Shown here in pieces: positions 34,786 through 44,902 of a DNA stretch of 64,000 nucleotides; positions within the stretch are counted from its first letter, which is position 1, and each line of letters opens with the position of its first letter. The translations under genes were made by a program, and so were the position numbers. The stretch spans positions 62,001 to 126,000 of the forward strand of contig NZ_SPHY01000002.1 in the NCBI RefSeq assembly GCF_004796535.1, in the 5' to 3' direction. The notes under the pieces are model-generated. The model was given only the letters and a program-made list of their open reading frames with translations, did no database searches and was not told where the DNA came from. The stretch is from Sphingomonas flavalba (GTDB lineage Bacteria; Pseudomonadota; Alphaproteobacteria; Sphingomonadales; Sphingomonadaceae).

Positions 34786-34868
34786 TATTACCAGTGAGAA
34801 CAGCTCGCAACAGCATGGTTTCCGGCCGATTCGGCAAGCGGCGGCGGGTGTTTGCGCCGCCCGGGGAC

Positions 34869-35663
34869 CTACAGCGTGTCGATCCGCTGCAGCCCGAATC
34901 CGGCGAGCGCGGGGATCAGCGGCTCCTGTCCCGCGTCGCGCTGGGTGAACAGCGCGATGCCGGGCGGCGCCGCTTCCGGCCAGCCCTGTCCCCGGGTCAG
35001 GTGCGCGATGCGGCGGGCGATGCCCTCGGCGCCGTCGACCAGCGTCACGCCCGGCGCCGCCCGCGCCAGTTCGTCCTCGATCAGCCGGAAATGGGTGCAG
35101 GCGAGGACGATCGCGTCCATCCCCGCGCCACCCGGCTGATCGGTCAGCGCGGCGACGATCGCGGCATATTCGGCCGGGTCGGTGGCTTCGCCGCGCAGTT
35201 TCGCCTCGGCCAGCTCGACAAGCCGGGCCGATCCGTGGCGCAGCACGGTGCAGTCAGCGGCGAATTCGGCGGCGAGCCGGTCGACATAGGGCTGGCGCAC
35301 CGTCGCATCGGTGCCAAGCACCCCGATCACCCGGCTTTTCGAGACGAGTGCCGCCGGCTTGATCGCCGGCACGGTGCCGACGACCGGCACGTCGAGCGCG
35401 GCACGGATCACCGGCAGCGCGATCGTCGACGCGGTGTTGCAGGCGATGACGACCAGACGCGGCCGGTACCGCTCGACCAGCCGACCGAGCAGCGCCGGCA
35501 CCCGCGCCGCGATTTCCGACTCGCTTTTCAGGCCGTAGGGGAAACCGGCCGAATCGGCCGCGTATACGACGGGCGCGGTCGGCAGCAGCGCGCGCGTCGG
35601 ACCGAGAACGGACAGGCCGCCGACACCGGAATCGAAGAAAAGCAGGGGACGGGTGTCGGCCAT
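34869..35663 (-). CDS. murI: Glutamate racemase
   Basis: 264 residues. Supplies D-glutamate for peptidoglycan. The two catalytic cysteines are C75 (VIACNTAST) and C189 (VLACTHFRLIEDEL). FFDSGVGGLSVL, DSAGFPYG and GVLGTDATVRQPYVD are typical. It starts divergently from plsY with an 84-bp gap. Confidence 0.95.
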   Translation of the reverse strand: MADTRPLLFFDSGVGGLSVLGPTRALLPTAPVVYAADSAGFPYGLKSESEIAARVPALLGRLVERYRPRLVVIACNTASTIALPVIRAALDVPVVGTVPAIKPAALVSKSRVIGVLGTDATVRQPYVDRLAAEFAADCTVLRHGSARLVELAEAKLRGEATDPAEYAAIVAALTDQPGGAGMDAIVLACTHFRLIEDELARAAPGVTLVDGAEGIARRIAHLTRGQGWPEAAPPGIALFTQRDAGQEPLIPALAGFGLQRIDTL

Positions 35664-35747
35664 TGAGATTTTGCTGTAAGTTATTGCCGGTCTGGATCAA
35701 GGCCCTAAACTGGCGGTCTTGAACGGGGGCTGGGGAGCTTGATCGAC

Positions 35748-36347
35748 ATGCTCTGGATGGGACCGGCGGCGGCGCTCGCCCTTGGCTACGTGCTCGGGGC
35801 CATTCCGTTCGGCCTGTTGCTCGGTCGCATGGCCGGAATCGGCGATATTCGCGAGGCTGGCTCCGGCAATATCGGCGCGACCAACGTGCTGCGCGTCGGC
35901 GGCAAGAAGCTGGCCGCCGCGACGCTGCTGCTCGATGCGGGCAAGGGCGCGGCGGCGGTGCTGCTCGGCGGGCTGATCCTGCCCGAATCCGGGGCGTTGC
36001 TCGGCGGGACGGGGGCGTTCTTCGGCCACCTCTACCCGGTCTGGCTGGGCTTTCGCGGCGGCAAGGGGGTGGCGACCCTGCTCGGCGTCGCTCTTGCGCT
36101 CTACTGGCCGGTCGGCAGCGTGTTCGCGCTGGTGTGGGTCGGCGCGCTGGCACTGTTCCGCTATTCCTCGGTCGGCGGCATGGCCGCCGCGGTCTCAGCG
36201 CCGCTCGTCGCCGCGATCTGCGGCCGGTTCGAACTGGCGCTGCTGCTGATCGCCCTGGCGCTGATGGTGCTGTGGCGCCACCGCGCCAACATCGAACGGC
36301 TGCTCGCCGGCACCGAGCCGCGCATCGGCGGCGCCAAGGGTGGCTGA
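35748..36347 (+). CDS. plsY: Glycerol-3-phosphate acyltransferase PlsY
   Basis: 199-residue integral membrane enzyme with about five hydrophobic segments that acylates glycerol-3-phosphate from acyl-phosphate, the first step of phospholipid synthesis. Motifs: GSGNIGATNVLRVGG, FFGHLYPVWLGFRGGKGVAT and a C-terminal HRANIERLLAGTE. The ATG with GGGGAG ten bases upstream is preferred over a TTG only one base from that site. The 3' end overlaps dprA by 8 bp. Confidence 0.94.
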   Translation: MLWMGPAAALALGYVLGAIPFGLLLGRMAGIGDIREAGSGNIGATNVLRVGGKKLAAATLLLDAGKGAAAVLLGGLILPESGALLGGTGAFFGHLYPVWLGFRGGKGVATLLGVALALYWPVGSVFALVWVGALALFRYSSVGGMAAAVSAPLVAAICGRFELALLLIALALMVLWRHRANIERLLAGTEPRIGGAKGG

Positions 36348-37443
36348 CGCCGCTTCCGGCGACGATGATTTTGCCAGATTGCGGCTGATCCGCTCGGCCA
36401 ATATCGGCCCCGTGACCTATGCCCAGTTGATCGCCCGTTTCGGCAACGCGGCGGCGGCGCTGGCCGCGATCCCGGCACTGGCGGCACGTGGCGGCGGGCG
36501 GGCGCCACGGCTGGCGGAGACGGGCGCGGTGCGGGCGGAGATGGCACGCACCGCCGCTCTTGGCGCCCGTTATCTGTTCACCGGCGATGCCGATTATCCG
36601 CCGCTTCTCGCCCATGTCGAAAGCGCGCCGCCGGTGCTGGTCGTGCGCGGCGCCGTCCCACTGGCGGCGCGGACGACGGTCGCCGTCGTCGGCGCGCGCA
36701 ATGCCTCGGCTGCCGCCTGCCGCTTCGCGCGCGGGCTGGCGCAGGCGCTGGCCAGCGACGGGATCAGCGTCGCCTCCGGGCTGGCACGGGGCATCGACAC
36801 GGCGGCGCATGTCGGCGCGCTCGACGGCGGCACCATCGCCGTCGTCGCCGGCGGCATCGACGTGGTCTTTCCGCCCGAAAACGCCGCATTGCAGGAAGAG
36901 GTCGCTGTGCGCGGTCTGCTGATCGCTGAACAGCCGCCGGGCACGGAACCGCATGCCCGCCATTTTCCCTGGCGCAACCGGATCATCGCCGGGCTGGCCG
37001 CCGGCACCGTGGTGGTGGAGGCGGCGCCGCGCTCCGGCTCGCTGATCACCGCCCGGCTGGCCGGCGAGGCCGGCAGGGCGGTGATGGCGGTACCCGGCTC
37101 GCCGCTCGACCCGCGCGCGCAGGGCTGCAACCAGTTGATCCGCGATGGCGCGATCCTGATCCAGTCCGCCGCCGACGTCGTCGAGGCGATCGGCCCGCTC
37201 GACCGGCGCGTCGTCGCCCAGCCGGCCGATCGCTTCGCCGCCCAGCCGATCGCCGCCGACGCGACCGACGGCGAGCGGCGGGCCGTCATCACCCTGCTCG
37301 GCCCGACGCCGGTGGCGGTCGACGAGCTGATCCGCCAGGCCGGGCTGGCCCCGGCCGTCGTCCAGACGGTGCTGCTCGAACTGGAACTGGCCGGGCGGCT
37401 GGAGCGGCATGCCGGCGCCCGCGTCGCGCTTCCCGCCGGGTAG
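36340..37443 (+). CDS. dprA: DNA-processing protein DprA
   Basis: 367 residues. DprA binds incoming single-stranded DNA and loads RecA during transformation. An N-terminal SAM-like region is followed by a Rossmann core (VAVVGARNASAAACRFARGL, SGLARGIDTAAHVGALDGG, FPPENAALQEEV, FPWRNRIIAGLA, SGSLITARLAGEAGRAVMAVPG) and a C-terminal winged helix (PTPVAVDELIRQAGLAPAVV). GTG start, overlapping plsY. No other competence genes are visible. Confidence 0.94.
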   Translation: MADAASGDDDFARLRLIRSANIGPVTYAQLIARFGNAAAALAAIPALAARGGGRAPRLAETGAVRAEMARTAALGARYLFTGDADYPPLLAHVESAPPVLVVRGAVPLAARTTVAVVGARNASAAACRFARGLAQALASDGISVASGLARGIDTAAHVGALDGGTIAVVAGGIDVVFPPENAALQEEVAVRGLLIAEQPPGTEPHARHFPWRNRIIAGLAAGTVVVEAAPRSGSLITARLAGEAGRAVMAVPGSPLDPRAQGCNQLIRDGAILIQSAADVVEAIGPLDRRVVAQPADRFAAQPIAADATDGERRAVITLLGPTPVAVDELIRQAGLAPAVVQTVLLELELAGRLERHAGARVALPAG

Positions 37444-37603
37444 GGGAGCGGGCCGGTGCCGACTCCGCCTGAAGCGGACGAACTCCAGCGGCATGGTCAA
37501 TCGGTATGGATCGGGGCGGGTAATCCTCTCTCCCTCTTGACGGGGCGCACCGGGGCTTCCCATCCTCGCATGCGTACGTGAAGCGTTTTCGATCCGGGGT
37601 TTC

Positions 37604-40153
37604 ATGCAGCTTGTCATCGTCGAATCGCCTGCCAAGGCGAAGACCATCGAGAAATATCTCGGCGGGGCGTACCGCGTCCTCGCCTCCTACGGCCACATCC
37701 GCGACCTGCCGCCGCGCGACGGATCGGTCCGGCCGGACGAAGGCTTCGCGATGGATTGGGAAGCCTATGCCGACAAGGGCAAGCAACTGCGCGCGATCGT
37801 CGACGCGGCGAAGCAGGCCGATCGGCTGATCCTCGCCACAGACCCCGACCGGGAAGGGGAGGCGATTTCGTGGCACGTGCAGGAAATGCTGCGCCAGAAG
37901 AAGGCGCTGCCGAAGGACATCGAACGGGTGACGTTCAACGCGATCACCAAGGCAACGGTGACGGCGGCGATGAAGGCGCCGCGCGCGCTCGACGACGACC
38001 TGATCGACGCCTATCGCGCCCGTCGCGCGCTCGATTATCTCGTCGGCTTCACCCTGTCGCCGGTGCTGTGGCGCAAGCTGCCCGGCGCCAAGTCGGCCGG
38101 GCGGGTGCAGTCGGTTGCGCTGCGCCTGATCGTCTCGCGCGAGCGGGAGATCGAAAGCTTCGTCGCGCAGGAATACTGGTCGGTCTTCGCCGACATGGAG
38201 CAGGACGGCCAGCCGTTCGTCGCCCGGCTGGTGCGCTGGCGCGGCGAGAAAATCGATCGGCTGACGATCGGCGCCGCCGGCGATGCGGAGGCGGCGAAGG
38301 CGGCTGTAGAGGCCGGTCGTTTCACTGTCGTATCGGTTGAAACCAAGCCGGCGACCCGCAACCCCCCGCCGCCGTTCACTACCTCCACCTTGCAGCAGGA
38401 AGCGGCCCGAAAGCTGGGCTTTTCCGCCAGCCACACCATGCGCGTCGCCCAGACTCTCTATGAGTCCGGGGTGATAACCTATATGCGAACCGACGGCGTC
38501 CAGATGGACGAAAGCGCGATCTCCGCCGCCCGCCGCGCGATCGCCGATCGCTATGACGGCAGCTATGTTCCCGACAAGCCGCGCCACTACACGGCCAAAG
38601 CGAAGAACGCCCAGGAAGCGCACGAAGCGATCCGCCCGACCGATTTCGCCAACGACCGCGCCGCCTCCGGCGACGAGGCGCGGCTCTACGATCTGATCTT
38701 CAAGCGCGCGCTTGCCAGCCAGATGGCCTCCGCCCGGCTGGAACGGACCGCGGTCGAACTGGCCGATGCCACCGGCCAGACCGCGCTGCGCGCCACCGGC
38801 CAGGTCGTGCTGTTTCCCGGCTACCTCGCCCTGTACGAGGAAGGACGTGACGACCCGGCCGGCGGCGACGGCGATGATGATTCGCGCCGCCTGCCCCGGC
38901 TGGCGGCGGGTGACGCCCCGGCGCGCAAGGCGGTTCACGCCGAACAGCATTTTACCCAGCCGCCGCCGCGCTTCTCGGAAGCCAGCCTGGTCAAGAAGCT
39001 GGAAGAACTAGGCATCGGCCGCCCGTCGACCTACGCCTCGATCATCCAGGTGCTGAAAGACCGGGCCTATGTCCGGACCGAGAAGAACCGCTTCTTTGCC
39101 GAGGAGAGCGGCCGGCTGGTCACCGCCTTCCTCGAACGCTTCTTCGAGCGCTACGTCTCCTACGACTTCACCGCTGGGCTGGAGGACGAGCTGGACGACA
39201 TCTCCGGCGGCCGGGCGCAGTGGCAGGCGGTGCTCGAGGCGTTCTGGAAGGATTTCAAGCCGAAGACCGAGCAGGTCATGGAGCAGAAGCCGTCGGACAT
39301 CACCGCCGCGCTCGACCAGTTCCTGGAGCCCTATCTGTTCCCGCCGCAGGCGGACGGCAGCGATCCGCGCCTCTGCCCAAGCTGCAAGGCCGGGCGGTTG
39401 GCGCTGCGCGGCGGCCGGTTCGGCGCCTTTGTTGCCTGCTCCAACTACCCGGAGTGCAAATACACCCGGCGCTTCGCCCAGCCGGGCGGTGACAATGGCG
39501 GCGACAGCGGGCCGGAGGCGCTGGGCACCGACCCGGCGAGCGGCCTGGACATCACCCGGCGCAGCGGCCGGTTCGGCCCCTACATCCAGCTTGGTGACGG
39601 CAAGGAGGCGAAGCGCGCGTCGATCCCCAAGGATCTGCCGGGCGACGGCCTGACTCTCGATTGGGCGGTCAAGCTGCTGTCGCTGCCGCGCGAGATCGGT
39701 CCGCACCCGGAAAGCGGCAAGCCGATCACCGCATCCATCGGCCGTTACGGCCCCTATCTTGCTCATGACGGCAAATATGCCCGGCTGAGCAGCACGACGG
39801 AGGTGTTCGAAACCGGCATGAACGCCGCCGTGGTCAAGCTGGCCGAGGCAGCGGCAAATGGCGGCCGCCCCGCGCGCGGTGCCGCTGCCGCGCCGCTGCG
39901 CGTGCTCGGCGCCCACCCGCGAACCGAGGCGGAGATTCGGGTGATGGCCGGCCGCTACGGCCCCTATGTGACCGACGGCACCACCAATGCGACGCTACCC
40001 AAGGGGCTGGAGCCGGAGGCGGTGACGCTGGAGGAAGCAGCGCAGTTGATCGACGCGCGCGCGGCCGCCCCGGCACGCGGCAAGAAGAAGGCACCGGCCA
40101 AGAAGGCGCCGGCCCGGAAGAAGACACCGGCGAAGAAGGCAAAGAAGGCCTGA
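37604..40153 (+). CDS. topA: DNA topoisomerase I
   Basis: 849-residue type IA topoisomerase. Toprim domain with VIVESPAKAKTIEKYLGG and DPDREGEAISWH; active-site Tyr about 293 in SGVITYMRTDG; one recognisable C4 zinc finger (CPSCKAGRLALRGGRFGAFV, ending ACSNYPECKY) near 590, then topo-C repeats of the GRYGPYV type. The tail is Lys/Ala/Pro-rich (KKKAPAKKAPARKK), as in many GC-rich alphaproteobacteria, and probably binds DNA. The dprA-topA order is common. Confidence 0.97.
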   Translation: MQLVIVESPAKAKTIEKYLGGAYRVLASYGHIRDLPPRDGSVRPDEGFAMDWEAYADKGKQLRAIVDAAKQADRLILATDPDREGEAISWHVQEMLRQKKALPKDIERVTFNAITKATVTAAMKAPRALDDDLIDAYRARRALDYLVGFTLSPVLWRKLPGAKSAGRVQSVALRLIVSREREIESFVAQEYWSVFADMEQDGQPFVARLVRWRGEKIDRLTIGAAGDAEAAKAAVEAGRFTVVSVETKPATRNPPPPFTTSTLQQEAARKLGFSASHTMRVAQTLYESGVITYMRTDGVQMDESAISAARRAIADRYDGSYVPDKPRHYTAKAKNAQEAHEAIRPTDFANDRAASGDEARLYDLIFKRALASQMASARLERTAVELADATGQTALRATGQVVLFPGYLALYEEGRDDPAGGDGDDDSRRLPRLAAGDAPARKAVHAEQHFTQPPPRFSEASLVKKLEELGIGRPSTYASIIQVLKDRAYVRTEKNRFFAEESGRLVTAFLERFFERYVSYDFTAGLEDELDDISGGRAQWQAVLEAFWKDFKPKTEQVMEQKPSDITAALDQFLEPYLFPPQADGSDPRLCPSCKAGRLALRGGRFGAFVACSNYPECKYTRRFAQPGGDNGGDSGPEALGTDPASGLDITRRSGRFGPYIQLGDGKEAKRASIPKDLPGDGLTLDWAVKLLSLPREIGPHPESGKPITASIGRYGPYLAHDGKYARLSSTTEVFETGMNAAVVKLAEAAANGGRPARGAAAAPLRVLGAHPRTEAEIRVMAGRYGPYVTDGTTNATLPKGLEPEAVTLEEAAQLIDARAAAPARGKKKAPAKKAPARKKTPAKKAKKA

Positions 40154-40159
40154 GCGCCC

Positions 40160-40465
40160 TCAGGCAGTGATTATGCGGTCGTCGCCCGCTTCGGCGAGCA
40201 GCGACACCAGTCCGCCGCCGGCGATGCGCGGATCGAATCGGTCCAGCGCCAGCCCGGCGGCGGCGAGGCCGCTCTGGCAGGCGATGACCTCCACTCCCAA
40301 TGCCAGCGCGTCGTCGAGCGACGCGCCGTGCAGCAGGGCGACCGCGCGGTCGTGCAGGTAGAGCCGGCTGCGCCCGCCAAGCGCTGCTGTGGCGCTTGCG
40401 ACGGCGATCGCGGCGTCCAGCCGTTCGCGGTCGGCAGTCAGCACGATCAGGGTCAGCCCGCGCAT
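40160..40465 (-). CDS. DsrE-like small protein
   Basis: 101 residues: [20 protein letters not shown], then a Rossmann-like pattern with HDRAVALLHG, ALGVEVIACQSGLAAAGL and a C-terminal GGLVSLLAEAGDDRIITA. This resembles DsrE/DsrF-like proteins, which handle sulfur or small-molecule relays; the Cys in IACQSGL aligns with the position used by sulfurtransferases. It is last in the moeB operon and overlaps moeB by 13 bp, so a role in sulfur transfer for ThiS/MoaD-type cofactor synthesis is possible but inferred. Confidence 0.7.
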   Translation of the reverse strand: MRGLTLIVLTADRERLDAAIAVASATAALGGRSRLYLHDRAVALLHGASLDDALALGVEVIACQSGLAAAGLALDRFDPRIAGGGLVSLLAEAGDDRIITA

Positions 40466-41202
40466 CGGCACTCCGGATCTTTCGGCAGCGCGGCGGTATG
40501 GAAGCGGAAGGCGAGCGCGTCGAGCCGCAGCAGCCGGCCGGCACTGTCCGCCCCGAACGGCACGATCTGGCGGATTGCCTCGATCGCGGCGAGGGCGCCG
40601 AGCGTTGCGGTCAGCGCGCCGAGCACGCCCTGGTCGGCGCAGCTTATGTCGGGCTGGTCGGGATCGTCGCCGACCAGGCAACGATAGCAAGGCTTGCCGG
40701 CTTCCCAGCCGCGATAGACCGCCAGTTGCCCGTCGAACTGCCCGACAGCCGCGGAGACCAGCGGGATGTGGAGGGCGAGCGCGGCGTCGGCGACGATCAG
40801 CCGGGTGGCGAAATTGTCGCAGCCGTCGAGCACCACGTCGGCGTCGGCGAGCAGCGCGGCGGCGTTGCTGGCGTCCAGCCTTACCGCCTGCCCGATAACG
40901 CCGATATCCGGGTTCAGCCGCTCGACAGCGTCCGCCGCCGCGTCGACCTTCAACCGCCCGACATCGGCGGTGGCGAACAGCGTCTGGCGTTGCAGGTTGG
41001 ACAGCGCGACCCGGTCGTCGTCGATCACGGTCAGCTGGCCGACCCCGGCCGCCGCCAGCGCGGCGATTGCCGGGCAGCCGATGCCGCCGGCGCCGATCAC
41101 CGCGACATGGCCGGCGAGCAGCGCCCGCTGCCCGGCGCCGCCGACCTCCTTCAGGATGATGTGGCGGGCGTAGCGATCGAGCTGGGTGTCGCTGAGCGTC
41201 AC
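40453..41202 (-). CDS. moeB: MoeB/ThiF-family adenylyltransferase
   Basis: 249-residue E1-like enzyme that adenylates the C-terminal Gly of MoaD or Thi[20 protein letters not shown], the ATP-binding [10 protein letters not shown], Asp in [23 protein letters not shown], the zinc pair CYRC, and [11 protein letters not shown]. The second zinc half is CRC near the C-terminus instead of the usual CxxC. GTG start overlapping the dut stop by 4 bp. Confidence 0.9.
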   Translation of the reverse strand: MTLSDTQLDRYARHIILKEVGGAGQRALLAGHVAVIGAGGIGCPAIAALAAAGVGQLTVIDDDRVALSNLQRQTLFATADVGRLKVDAAADAVERLNPDIGVIGQAVRLDASNAAALLADADVVLDGCDNFATRLIVADAALALHIPLVSAAVGQFDGQLAVYRGWEAGKPCYRCLVGDDPDQPDISCADQGVLGALTATLGALAAIEAIRQIVPFGADSAGRLLRLDALAFRFHTAALPKDPECRCAG

Positions 41203-41639
41203 ACCCCGGTCGAGCCGAAGCCGCCGGCGCCGCGCGCGGTCTCGTCCAGCTCCTCGACCTCGGCGAACCAGGCGGCGGTGACGGCGGCGGGGACGAGCTG
41301 GGCAATCCGGTCGCCGCGCGCGATGGCGAACGGCTCGCTGCCCAGATTGGCGAGGATCACCTTCACCTCGCCGCGATAGTCGGCGTCGATCGTTCCCGGC
41401 GCGTTGAGGCAGACGACACCGTGCTTCAATGCCAGGCCGGAGCGGGAGCGGACCTGCACCTCATGCCCTTCGGGGATGGCGAAGGCGAAGCCGGTGGCGA
41501 CGGCGTGGCGAGCACCGGGGGCAAGGGTCAGCGCCTCGGCCGCGACGACGTCCATGCCGGCGGCATGGGCGGTGGCGTAGGTGGGGAGGGGCAGGCCGTC
41601 GCCGTGCGGCAGCCGCTTGACCTTGATCGTCACCGTCAT
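41199..41639 (-). CDS. dut: dUTP diphosphatase
   Basis: 146-residue trimeric dUTPase that hydrolyses dUTP to dUMP, protecting DNA from uracil. All five motifs are present: [44 protein letters not shown] and the C-terminal P-loop-like [13 protein letters not shown] overlap with coaBC upstream and GTGA overlap with moeB downstream. The start is fixed by the coaBC overlap. Confidence 0.97.
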   Translation of the reverse strand: MTVTIKVKRLPHGDGLPLPTYATAHAAGMDVVAAEALTLAPGARHAVATGFAFAIPEGHEVQVRSRSGLALKHGVVCLNAPGTIDADYRGEVKVILANLGSEPFAIARGDRIAQLVPAAVTAAWFAEVEELDETARGAGGFGSTGV

Positions 41640-42898
41640 CGTGCGGTCCCCAATGCATCGGCGATCCGTTCGGCCAGCCGTTCGGCGACCGCCAGCTTGC
41701 TGCCCTGCGGCCAATCCTCGACGCCGTCGGCGGTGACGAGGTGGACGCGGTTCTCGGCGCCGCCCATCACGTCGCCCGATACGTCGTTGGCGACGATCCA
41801 GTCGCTGCCCTTGCGCGTCCGCTTGGCGACGGCGTTGTCGACGACATTCTCGGTCTCCGCGGCAAAGCCGACGACCAGCGTGGGGCGGCGCGGATCGCGG
41901 GCCAGTTCAGCCAATATATCGGGGTTCTCGGACAGGCCCAGCGTCGGCGGCTTGCCGTCGGTGCGCTTCTTGATCTTGCCGGCGGCCGGCTCGACGCGCC
42001 AGTCGGCGACCGCCGCGACCATCACCGCCGCGTCGGCGGGCAGGGCGCGGGCGACTTCACTCGCCATCTGGCGCGCGGTCTCGACATCGACGCGGTCCAC
42101 GCCCGGCGGTGTCGGCAGCGCCACCGGGCCGGAGACCAGCGTCACTCGCGCCCCCCGCGCGGCGAGGGCGCCGGCGATCGCATAGCCTTGCTTCCCCGAC
42201 GAGCGGTTGGCGATGTAGCGCACCGGGTCGATCGGCTCGTGCGTCGGCCCGGCGGTGACGATGACGTGCCGCCCGGCCAGCCGCGCGTCGCGGCCGATCC
42301 ATGCCGGACCGCCGGCCGGCGGCGGCAGCTTGGCCGGGCGGCTGGCGGTGGGCTCCGCCGCCAGCATCGCGTGGATCGCGGCGAGGATGGCGATCGGCTC
42401 GGGCAAGCGACCGGGACCGTATTCGCCGCAGGCCATTGCGCCTTCGTCCGGCTCCATCACCGTCACGCCGTCGGCGCGCAGGCGTTCGACGGCGCGCCGG
42501 GTCGCGGGGTGCAGCCACATCCGCACGTTCATCGCCGGGGCGACCAGCACCGGCTTGTCGGTCGCCAGCAGCAGCGTCGTCGCCAGATCGTCCGATATGC
42601 CGGCGGCCATCCGCGCCATCAGGTCGGCGGTGCCGGGGGAGACGACGACGAGATCGGCTTCGCGGCTGAGACGGATATGGCCCATCTCCGCTTCGTCCTT
42701 CAGGTCCCACAAGCTGGTGTGGACCGGCTGTTCCGACAGGGCGGCCAGCGTCATCGCGGTTACGAAATGCGCGCCACCGTCGGTCAGCACGCAGCGCACG
42801 CCCAGCCCGTCCTTTCGGAGCAGGCGGATCAACTCGCACGCCTTGTAGGCCGCGATCCCGCCGCCGACGATCAGGAGAATTCGCTTCGCTGTCATCAC
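41636..42898 (-). CDS. coaBC: Bifunctional phosphopantothenoylcysteine decarboxylase/synthetase
   Basis: 420 residues. The N-terminal flavoprotein (CoaC) has [19 protein letters not shown], and [20 protein letters not shown] near its active site. The C-terminal synthetase (CoaB) begins near 210 with [20 protein letters not shown] and has the CTP-binding region later. Together they make 4'-phosphopantetheine, the substrate of CoaD at 4.8 kb. Coupled with dut (ATGA), as in many proteobacteria. Confidence 0.96.
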   Translation of the reverse strand: MMTAKRILLIVGGGIAAYKACELIRLLRKDGLGVRCVLTDGGAHFVTAMTLAALSEQPVHTSLWDLKDEAEMGHIRLSREADLVVVSPGTADLMARMAAGISDDLATTLLLATDKPVLVAPAMNVRMWLHPATRRAVERLRADGVTVMEPDEGAMACGEYGPGRLPEPIAILAAIHAMLAAEPTASRPAKLPPPAGGPAWIGRDARLAGRHVIVTAGPTHEPIDPVRYIANRSSGKQGYAIAGALAARGARVTLVSGPVALPTPPGVDRVDVETARQMASEVARALPADAAVMVAAVADWRVEPAAGKIKKRTDGKPPTLGLSENPDILAELARDPRRPTLVVGFAAETENVVDNAVAKRTRKGSDWIVANDVSGDVMGGAENRVHLVTADGVEDWPQGSKLAVAERLAERIADALGTAR

Positions 42899-42925
42899 CG
42901 CCTCATTGCCGCGTGCAAGCCGGGG

Positions 42926-43384
42926 TTACAACCCGGCGAGCGCGTCGATCGCGCCCTGCAATATGTAGGAGGCGGCGAGCTTGTCGACCAGTTCGGCGCG
43001 GCGCGCCCGGCTGGCGTCGGCTTCGATCAGCGTGCGGGTCACCGCCTGGGTCGACCAGCGTTCGTCCCACAGCAGGATCGGCCTGGCGTCAGCCATGTTG
43101 CGGGCGAAGGCGCGGATCGACTGGGTGCGCGGCGAATCGCTGCCGTCGAGGTTGAGCGGCAGGCCGATGACGATGCCGGCAACCTGCTGCTCCGTCATCA
43201 GCGCCTCCAGCCCGGCGCGGTCGGCGGAGAATTTCGTCCGCCGGACCAGGGATGCCGGGCTGGCGATCGTCCAGCCGGCGTCGCACAGCGCGGTGCCGAT
43301 CGTCCGGGTACCCACATCCAGCCCGATCAGCCGCCCGCCGTCGGGCAGCGCTGCGCGGAAAGCGGCGGGGTTGGTGGCGATCAA
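42926..43384 (-). CDS. ruvX: Holliday junction resolvase-like protein RuvX/YqgF
   Basis: 152 residues with an RNase H-like fold: [20 protein letters not shown] (first acidic residue), [17 protein letters not shown] and [14 protein letters not shown], then a C-terminal [17 protein letters not shown]. YqgF proteins process the 5' end of pre-16S rRNA. The TTG start overlaps the upstream hydrolase stop (TTGA). Confidence 0.93.
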   Translation of the reverse strand: MIATNPAAFRAALPDGGRLIGLDVGTRTIGTALCDAGWTIASPASLVRRTKFSADRAGLEALMTEQQVAGIVIGLPLNLDGSDSPRTQSIRAFARNMADARPILLWDERWSTQAVTRTLIEADASRARRAELVDKLAASYILQGAIDALAGL

Positions 43385-44538
43385 CGCAGTTCGCCCGGCT
43401 GTTCGGCGAGGTAGGTCGCCAGACGCCGGGCAATATCCGCGCGGACATTGGCCCAGAACAGCGGATAGTCGAACACATGATAATTGTTGCCGGGCAGGGT
43501 GTAAGGGCCAAGCTCTGGCGGCTCGCCTATCAGCAATATGCCGCGCCCGTCGCAGCGCGCCGGCACCCGCCCCGCCTCGATCGTCGCGCTCTTCAGGTCC
43601 TTGCTGGGGAACAGGGTGCCGAGATTGGCCTCGGCGCCGGCGGCGGTGAACGGAATACCGGTCAGCGGGTTGGTGCACAGCATCGGCGTGCCGGCACGCG
43701 ATACGCCGTTGAAGCCGGTGGTCTCGTCGTAATGCTCGAAGATCAGCGACGGGTCGGCCGGCTCGGCGAAACTTTGCCAGGATAGCAGGCACCCGGCCTG
43801 TTCGGCGGTTTCGCACGGCGGCAGGCCGAGCGCGGTAAGATCGGTGTCGACCGATATCGGCCAGCCGACGATGTAGACGGCGACGATGCGCTGCGCGATC
43901 GGCCGCCCCGCCACCCGCTCGCGCAGTAGCCGGGTCAGGTGGAGCGAGCCCTGGCTGTGCCCGGCGAGGATGATCGGCCGGTCGGCGGGCAGGTCCTTCA
44001 CGAAGCGGTCGAACGCCGACAGCACGTCGCCATAGGCGAGGGCCAGCGCCTTCTCCGCATCGGCGCGGTCGGTCAGGAAGGCGCCGAACGTCGCCTGCCG
44101 GTATTTGGGCGCCCAGACGGTGGCGACGCCGTTGAAGGCGCTGGCCTGGGCGCGCAGGAACAGGCGGGCGCGTTCGCTGGCCTCGATGTCGTCGAGCGGG
44201 GCGTTCCAGGCCGAGCGTTCCAGGTAGGTTGTCGGGTGAATATAGAACAGCGCGGCGGGTGGAGCCCCGGCAGGCTGATAGCCTTCGGGCACCCAGAGCG
44301 ACGGGTCGGTCGGGCCCTTGCCGGGGTAGGAATACCACATTGCCGGATCGGCATAGGCGTCGGCGGCGACCTTCGGCGCCGCCTGGAAGGCGGCGCTGGG
44401 CACGAAGGCGGCGCGCATGATCCGAGCGCTGAACAGGCGGTAGGCGAAGGCGGCGACCAGCACGAGGACGACCGCACCGGCGATGAAATACAGGAATTTC
44501 CGGGCCAAGTGGTTGCTCCGAACTGCGCTGTCCGCCAC
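43381..44538 (-). CDS. DUF3089 alpha/beta-hydrolase, membrane anchored
   Basis: 385 residues. A single N-terminal transmembrane helix (about 14-36, [20 protein letters not shown]) anchors it, probably facing the periplasm. The body is DUF3089: [33 protein letters not shown], nucleophile elbow GHSQGSLHL (Ser about 197) and [12 protein letters not shown]. Family members are thought to be esterase-like; the substrate is unknown. First gene of the minus-strand operon; divergent from gatC (76 bp). Confidence 0.85.
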   Translation of the reverse strand: MADSAVRSNHLARKFLYFIAGAVVLVLVAAFAYRLFSARIMRAAFVPSAAFQAAPKVAADAYADPAMWYSYPGKGPTDPSLWVPEGYQPAGAPPAALFYIHPTTYLERSAWNAPLDDIEASERARLFLRAQASAFNGVATVWAPKYRQATFGAFLTDRADAEKALALAYGDVLSAFDRFVKDLPADRPIILAGHSQGSLHLTRLLRERVAGRPIAQRIVAVYIVGWPISVDTDLTALGLPPCETAEQAGCLLSWQSFAEPADPSLIFEHYDETTGFNGVSRAGTPMLCTNPLTGIPFTAAGAEANLGTLFPSKDLKSATIEAGRVPARCDGRGILLIGEPPELGPYTLPGNNYHVFDYPLFWANVRADIARRLATYLAEQPGELR

Positions 44539-44614
44539 CTAGCGGGCGGACGGGATCGCGTCCAACACTACCGTCGTGCTTGAAGCCGGCCGGGCCGAAT
44601 GCTAGCCGCGCGGC

Positions 44615-44902
44615 ATGTCAGTCGATACAGCCACAGTCCGCCGGATCGCCGGCCTCGCACGGATCGCGGTCAGCGATGCCGAAGCCGAGGCGATGGTGCC
44701 CGAACTCAACAACATCCTCGGCTGGATCGAGCAACTGGGCGAGGTCGACACCAGCGGCGTCACCCCGATGACCGCGGTTATCGCCAACACCCTGCGGCTG
44801 CGCGACGACGTCGTGACCGACGGCGATGTGCGCGACGCGGTGCTGGCCAACGCCCCGCAGGCCGAGCACGGCTTCTTCGCCGTGCCGAAGGTGATCGAAT
44901 AA
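44615..44902 (+). CDS. gatC: Asp/Glu-tRNA amidotransferase subunit C
   Basis: 95 residues: [60 protein letters not shown] and [12 protein letters not shown]. Small subunit that holds GatA and GatB together. The stop shares one base with the gatA start (TAATG), giving tight coupling. Confidence 0.96.
   Translation: MSVDTATVRRIAGLARIAVSDAEAEAMVPELNNILGWIEQLGEVDTSGVTPMTAVIANTLRLRDDVVTDGDVRDAVLANAPQAEHGFFAVPKVIE

Noticed and set aside
37530-37570. topA promoter from the perfect CTTGAC at 37536
   Set aside because: The -35 matches well, but at the expected distance only CATCCT is found, too weak for a -10 element to claim a promoter.
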